From JBGSKY01 sp041740995 (GTDB lineage: Bacteria; Planctomycetota; Planctomycetia; Pirellulales; Pirellulaceae), in NCBI GenBank assembly GCA_041740995.1, contig JBGSKY010000115.1:1-36619 (forward strand): a stretch of DNA of 36,619 bases. The letters run 5' to 3'. The notes beneath the pieces are model-generated. The model saw only the letters and a program-made list of their open reading frames with translations. It did not search any database and was not told the DNA's origin. The position numbers and the translations under genes are program-made. Positions 32,425 through 36,619 of the stretch are shown in pieces. Numbering within the stretch: position 1 is the first letter of the stretch; each line of letters begins with the position of its first letter.

Positions 32425-33777
32425 GTGCCCAGCAACTCACCCAATCGAAAGTCCCCGCCTAAGAGATGCAAGTCTATTGCGAAGCAGGACCCCAATCGCA
32501 TTGACACGAACGAACCCGACGATGAAGACGATACCTCAACTGCCAAAGGCAAGCCGAAATTCAAAAGCAAGGACATCCAGGGGCTGAAGTACCTCGACAT
32601 GATCGCGCCTTTGCTCGAACGATTGCACAATGACATGTGCGATCGCGACAAAGCCGGAAACAGAGATCTGCATTATAATCAGTATTGCATGTTGATCCTG
32701 CTCTACATGTTCAACCCAACCGTATCTGCCCTCCGGTCGATCCCACAGGCAAGCAAATTAGCCAAGGTGAAAAAGAGACTTGGTGTCTCACGAACTTCGC
32801 TGACTTCTCTGAGCGAGGCTTCGCGCGTCTTCGATGCCGGTCGGCTCAAAAAAATCATTGCTGAACTAGGCAAACAAGCGGCACAGGTTGCCTGTGATGC
32901 CAGACTCAGCCAGATCAATCAGACCATCACTCTGGTTGATGGCACACTCGTTTCGGCACTACCAAGCCTGATCCAGGCTTCAATCTTGAAGCAAACCGAG
33001 GGCAGCGGACTGGTCAAATGGCGGCTGCATACGTACTTTGAAGTCGATCGCTATGTACCGACACGAATCGATGTCACACCGGATGGCGGTGGAGAGTACG
33101 ACGAACGTGCCGTGGCCCAGCGGACGATCGAGAAAGATCGCTTGTATGTGATGGATCGTGGCTATGCCAAGTTCGCGTTGTTTAATGACATTGTTCACAA
33201 ACAAAGCAGCTACGTTTGCAGGTTACGCGACAATAGCGCTTATGAGACCATCGAGCAGCGAGAGCTTTCGCAAGCGTCGTACGAAGCTGGCGTTCTAACT
33301 GACCAAGTAATTTCGATCGGAAAATCCAGCAAAGCTGGCAGTCGCCCTGACCACAAGATCCGTCTGGTATGTGTCAAATGTACGCCTCACACCAGTCGCG
33401 GCAAGTCAAAACTTGGTTCGACAGGAGTCCAGAGCGATGGCATCCTACGAATCGCCACGAACCTACTGGACGTCCCGGCAGAGATCATCTCGCTGATCTA
33501 TTCTCAAAGGTGGATCATTGAGATTTTCTTTAGGATCTTCAAACAGTTTTTGGGCTGTTCGCATTTAATCAGCCAGAATCAAAACGGAATCGAGATCCAA
33601 ACGTACTGCGCGATCATCGCATGCATGTTGATCAATCTGTGGACCGGTCGCAAGCCGACCAAACGTACGTTCGAGATGATCAGTTATTACTTCATGGGCT
33701 TAGCGAGCGAAGAAGAATTAATCGCTCACGTTGAAAAGCTCAAGCGGCACGACGAGGCCAAGGCAACCAACAAGTAA
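32425..33777 (+). CDS. IS4-family DDE transposase
   Basis: This 450-aa protein has a basic N-terminus (SPPKRCKS) followed by an acidic stretch (NEPDDEDDT). The catalytic DDE residues sit in TITLVDGTLVSALP (first Asp), YVMDRGYAKFALF (second Asp) and YSQRWIIEIFFRIFK, which also matches the IS4 YREK signature (Y-2-R-3-E-6-K). The start is a GTG at 32425; the frame has no ATG nearby upstream. The stop lies 150 bp before the right inverted repeat, leaving a long noncoding right end. The sequence is intact, without a frameshift. The hairpin and sigma-54-like element upstream may control expression. Confidence 0.92.
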   Translation: MPSNSPNRKSPPKRCKSIAKQDPNRIDTNEPDDEDDTSTAKGKPKFKSKDIQGLKYLDMIAPLLERLHNDMCDRDKAGNRDLHYNQYCMLILLYMFNPTVSALRSIPQASKLAKVKKRLGVSRTSLTSLSEASRVFDAGRLKKIIAELGKQAAQVACDARLSQINQTITLVDGTLVSALPSLIQASILKQTEGSGLVKWRLHTYFEVDRYVPTRIDVTPDGGGEYDERAVAQRTIEKDRLYVMDRGYAKFALFNDIVHKQSSYVCRLRDNSAYETIEQRELSQASYEAGVLTDQVISIGKSSKAGSRPDHKIRLVCVKCTPHTSRGKSKLGSTGVQSDGILRIATNLLDVPAEIISLIYSQRWIIEIFFRIFKQFLGCSHLISQNQNGIEIQTYCAIIACMLINLWTGRKPTKRTFEMISYYFMGLASEEELIAHVEKLKRHDEAKATNK

Positions 33778-33944
33778 AAATCGCCCTGGGAGCATTGGAT
33801 TCAATGTTCTTCTGCCTTCAACGCTGCGCGCTCGTCAAATTGAATCGCATCGCTATCTCTCGGCTGCCATTGAATCAGTCATGCCAATGACGCCACCCCG
33901 CGCCGCTCACACCCCTAACCAAGTCAAGTGCCGAACACTATTGC

Positions 33945-34232
33945 CCCCGTTCCCCTTTCCATTCCCCGTAACAAAACGTTGCCGCAGACATCCCCGTCTA
34001 TTTTATGGCAAAATCCACGATGGTTTAATGAACTTAGTTTTCTCTGAATGATGGAATCGCCGAAGCGACATCGAAGCCGGCAAGCAACTCGGGGACTTCA
34101 TTAATGCAACAAGCGTCGCAACCGAAATTGCGACGCTTACAATGCCTGCGGCGACAGGGCTTTCTAGCGGGAATGTTTGCTTTGACTTGACGCAAACCTT
34201 CAACACCACCAGTCCCCTGAACGGTTATTGTT
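33945..34232. other. 288-bp region right of the IS
   Basis: One frame reads DIEAGKQLGDFINATSVATE and continues without stops to about 34335, but it has no start or recognisable domain. It could be a decayed gene end. No convincing match to the interrupted left-flank gene was seen. Confidence 0.35.
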
Positions 34233-34670
34233 TCACTCCTTCACCCAAAGCTGATCCTTGTTACCCTGGTTTCTTGTCAATTTTAGCGCGCCTGGAATAT
34301 GGGTTAGTGCGTTTGCCCCATTGTCCGCGTGCGTGAAGCTCCATCCACTCTTATTTTCGATTAAAGTCCATTTTGTTTTTGCGCTTTTGCCATTAGTGAT
34401 GACTGGCGCGTCGGCATCTGAACTCTCGGCCGTCAAATAGCCCCACTTTCCATCTTCTCTGAATCCTTGAGACCCGCCCTCAACTAGCTTGACGTAGTAA
34501 ACGCCTTTTTTCATATCGTCCTCTCGTTCAAAAACGACTTGAATGTTTGCCCCCATATTGGTGAAAGCGGTTTTTTTTCCCAATTCAAGGTCAGCCGCAG
34601 TTGCACTGCCCTCAAACATTGCAAACATTGCAGCGAATGCAAAAAGTCCCGTAGCGATTTTTGTAATCAT
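34233..34670 (-). CDS. Small secreted protein of unknown function
   Basis: The ATG at 34670 follows GGAG at 6-nt spacing and begins a signal peptide (MITKIATGLFAFAAMFAMF, cleavage near ATAA, residue 26), giving 145 aa. The frame stays open upstream to 34814, but that part does not look like protein. The mature domain is all-beta, with KTKWTLIENKSGWSFTH and a C-terminal DQLWVK. It somewhat resembles a ricin-type beta-trefoil repeat, which would suggest carbohydrate binding; this is a weak inference. It is divergent from the ECF sigma factor gene and shares the 270-bp region between them. Confidence 0.72.
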   Translation of the reverse strand: MITKIATGLFAFAAMFAMFEGSATAADLELGKKTAFTNMGANIQVVFEREDDMKKGVYYVKLVEGGSQGFREDGKWGYLTAESSDADAPVITNGKSAKTKWTLIENKSGWSFTHADNGANALTHIPGALKLTRNQGNKDQLWVKE

Positions 34671-34939
34671 CGTATACTCCAGTGGTTCAAGGTGATTGAA
34701 TCGAAAGCCGACGTGGCTTGTTGCAGGCCGACTGAACCAATCCGCCCACACAGTCCTAATGTGCAACTGGGCCGAAAGTCCGACAGGCCGCCAAACAAAT
34801 TTTTGCTCTTTCACCTCGATACTTAGATTAAAGTGTAGCTTTCACTTGGAAGTCGCCAGTTAGTGCTCCCGATGTTGGTACAAAGGGGGGGGTGCGATTA
34901 ACCTTCGTGTCTATGGGCAACACTCCCGAGTCATCGAAC

Positions 34940-35545
34940 ATGGACAACGAATCAGTTACCGGCTGGATTGACCAGCTTTCGGATGGGAATCAACAGGCCG
35001 CTGAACAACTGTGGCAGCACATTTCCCAACGACTGCACGATTTTGCGCAGCAGAAACTCGACCGGCAGATCCGTCGGCACTACGACGAGCATGACGCCGC
35101 GAATAGTGCGTTCAATAGTCTTTGCCATGGCCTAGCCGATGGTCGACTTGAAGCCGAAAATCGCGACGCATTATGGGGTCTGCTGGCAGTCATCACGTCC
35201 CGAAAAATCTCCGCTCAACGTCGGTACTTGAAACGTAAAAAACGAGGCGGCGGCAATGTCCGTGGGGAATCCGGATTTGCTGAATTCGGTGACGCTGGGA
35301 TCAACGCGATCGTTGGAAACCAGCAAACGTCCGCTGTGCTGGCCGAAGTCGCGGAAAGCTGCGCTCTGCTACTCGATGCTGTTGCTGACGAGACGATGAA
35401 GCAGATTGTGTTGCTCAAGTTTCAGGGGGCCACGAACGCCGAAATTGCCAGCGAACTGCATTGCACAGAACGGACCATCGAACGAAAACTCGAACGAATT
35501 CGACGTATCTGGATCGAGGCGGGACTGCATGATGGCGAGCAGTGA
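34940..35545 (+). CDS. ECF-type RNA polymerase sigma factor (planctomycete Ser/Thr-kinase-linked type)
   Basis: ATG at 34940 (MDNESVTGWIDQLSDGNQQA) gives 201 aa and a family-like N-terminus. ATG at 34913 and GTG at 34892 in the same frame are alternatives. The sigma-2 region is around FAQQKLDRQIRRHYDEHDAA. A linker follows, with a basic segment (RRYLKRKKRGGGNVRGE). The sigma-4 helix-turn-helix is MKQIVLLKFQGATNAEIASE and RTIERKLERIRRIW. This matches the planctomycete ECF group often encoded with Ser/Thr kinases, and a kinase gene follows 166 bp later. A run of eight G (34885-34892) precedes the gene. The target genes are unknown. Confidence 0.85.
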   Translation: MDNESVTGWIDQLSDGNQQAAEQLWQHISQRLHDFAQQKLDRQIRRHYDEHDAANSAFNSLCHGLADGRLEAENRDALWGLLAVITSRKISAQRRYLKRKKRGGGNVRGESGFAEFGDAGINAIVGNQQTSAVLAEVAESCALLLDAVADETMKQIVLLKFQGATNAEIASELHCTERTIERKLERIRRIWIEAGLHDGEQ

Positions 35546-35711
35546 TGAGACCGGCAAAAATATGGATGGGCGAAAAATAAGATAAGATGAAATACGTTCC
35601 TACCCGACGACTAATTTTTTGCCTAGTTTCCGTTACCTTGTCGGTGTTTTCCGTTGTTTGACCATTGGAAGATAGTGACCACTCCATTCTATCCATCCAT
35701 CTTTTTACCCT

Positions 35712-36619
35712 TTGGACGCCCCTTTAATCAGAAACCCTGCCTACTTCGCACTGACGGATCAGCAACTCTCTGAAATCGACGCTCTTTGCGACAGTTTCGA
35801 CCAGGAGTTAGAAAATGGGGACGCTCCGCGCATCGAGACATTCCTGGTAAAGGCTCCCGATGCCGCTCGCGAAGGACTGCTGGCAGAACTGTTGGCCATG
35901 GAAGTAGAACATCGCACGAAGCAAGGTGATGTACCTAAGCAAGAGGAGTACCTCCAGCGATTCCCGCAACAAGAACGTGTAGTCGCCGCCTTGTTTGCTT
36001 GCGATGCAAAAGCGGTGTTTCCAGACGATCAAGGCACAATATCACTACCCGTCAACGTGCCGCCTGTCCTAGCCAATTTTCGCTTGATTAAAGAACTCGG
36101 CCGCGGCGGGATGGGCGTCGTCTGGCTGGCCGAACAGGACAAGCCGGTTAAGCGTCGGGTCGCCCTGAAACTGATCAAATCGGAATTGAACTCGAATGAA
36201 GTCATTGCCCGGTTTGACGCCGAGAAACAAGCTCTGGCGATGATGGATCATCCCAACATCGCCCGCGTGCTTGATGCCGGCACGACGGATGACCGTCGTC
36301 CTTACTTCGTGATGGAACTGGTCGATGGAATTTCGATCACTCAATACTGCGACGAAAACAAGCTGAGTGTCGACGAGCGACTGAAGCTGTTCGTTCAGGT
36401 ATGCAAAGCCGTTCAGCACGCTCATCAAAAGGGAGTTATTCATCGCGATCTGAAGCCGTCGAACGTTATGGTTACGGTCATTGACGGCGAAGCGGTTCCC
36501 AAGGTCATCGACTTCGGCTTGGCGAAAGCAGTCGAACTGGACAGGCTGTTGACCGACATGACCATGCAGACGGAGTTTGGCAAGATTGTCGGCACGGTTC
36601 AATACATGTCGCCCGAGCA
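35712..36619 (+). CDS. Serine/threonine protein kinase, N-terminal part (3' end outside window)
   Basis: The frame is open from 35679 and runs off the window end. TTG at 35712 is the best start visible (no in-frame ATG occurs before the domain), so the start is uncertain. An N-terminal helical region of about 110 aa (IDALCDSFDQELENGDAPRI and similar) is common in planctomycete kinases. The kinase domain then shows the glycine loop LGRGGMGVV, VALKLI (ATP lysine), the catalytic loop VIHRDLKPSN, DFGLAK and the activation-loop end GTVQYMSPE. The rest, including any membrane helix or C-terminal repeats, lies beyond the window. It is paired with the ECF sigma gene upstream; together they probably form one signalling unit. 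Confidence 0.9.
   Translation, partial: MDAPLIRNPAYFALTDQQLSEIDALCDSFDQELENGDAPRIETFLVKAPDAAREGLLAELLAMEVEHRTKQGDVPKQEEYLQRFPQQERVVAALFACDAKAVFPDDQGTISLPVNVPPVLANFRLIKELGRGGMGVVWLAEQDKPVKRRVALKLIKSELNSNEVIARFDAEKQALAMMDHPNIARVLDAGTTDDRRPYFVMELVDGISITQYCDENKLSVDERLKLFVQVCKAVQHAHQKGVIHRDLKPSNVMVTVIDGEAVPKVIDFGLAKAVELDRLLTDMTMQTEFGKIVGTVQYMSPE

Larger units (their letters stand above)
32277..33944. mobile_element. IS4-family insertion sequence, 1668 bp
   Basis: The terminal inverted repeats are GCAATAGTGTTCGCCAC at 32277-32293 and the complement of GCAATAGTGTTCGGCAC at 33928-33944 (16 of 17 positions match). One transposase gene (32425-33777) fills the element. No target duplication is visible: the left flank is GGGACTGAC, the right flank CCCCGTTCC. 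The flanks have therefore been rearranged or have diverged since insertion. No other accessory gene is present. The transposase frame is intact, so the element could still be mobile. Confidence 0.85.

Overview
The window looks like chromosomal DNA from a planctomycete of the Pirellulaceae/Rhodopirellula type. This rests on family content: secreted DUF1501, DUF1549/DUF1553, DUF1592/DUF1588/DUF1585 and DUF1552 proteins with CxxCH haem sites, a DUF1559 pseudopilin-like protein with the H-X9-DG tail, PEP-CTERM proteins, a decayed PVC-type haem-binding protein, and an ECF sigma factor next to a Ser/Thr kinase. No rRNA, tRNA or CRISPR array was seen. The species cannot be named from the sequence alone.

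Region 1 (1-14831, all + strand) is a block of exported proteins. It has two tandem DUF1501 genes (the first cut by the window edge), a 1536-aa DUF1549/DUF1553 protein with PPC and Ig-like modules, and a cytochrome-c/WD40 protein. After a 741-bp gap come a translationally linked DUF1592-DUF1552 pair, a decayed PVC haem-binding gene (internal deletion, frameshift, CxxCH changed to CxxCP) and a secreted LamG/DUF1080-like protein. Region 2 (14832-18825) holds a YdeI/OmdA-type protein, a GNAT acetyltransferase and a DUF1559 protein preceded by a near-perfect sigma-54 promoter.

Region 3 (18826-26805) is the most coherent system. A GAF/AAA+/Fis sigma-54 activator is divergent from cysK-sbp-cysT-cysW-cysA-yezD, a sulfate-uptake and cysteine-synthesis operon. 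A sigma-54 -24/-12 element sits just upstream of cysK, and interlocking palindromes lie between it and the activator. This suggests a local sigma-54 switch for sulfur assimilation, in contrast to the CysB/CysL/CymR-type control known elsewhere. A broken cysK fragment fused to unrelated sequence follows yezD.

Region 4 (26806-34232) is accessory: a spondin-N PEP-CTERM protein, an unknown secreted protein, a convergent Fsr-like MFS transporter, an NAD-dependent epimerase, and a complete IS4-type element (1668 bp, 17-bp terminal inverted repeats matching at 16 positions) whose left end lies inside the start of an exported-protein gene. Region 5 (34233-36619) has a small secreted protein and an ECF sigma factor followed by a Ser/Thr kinase cut by the window end.

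All functional calls come from reading motifs by eye. No database search was run.
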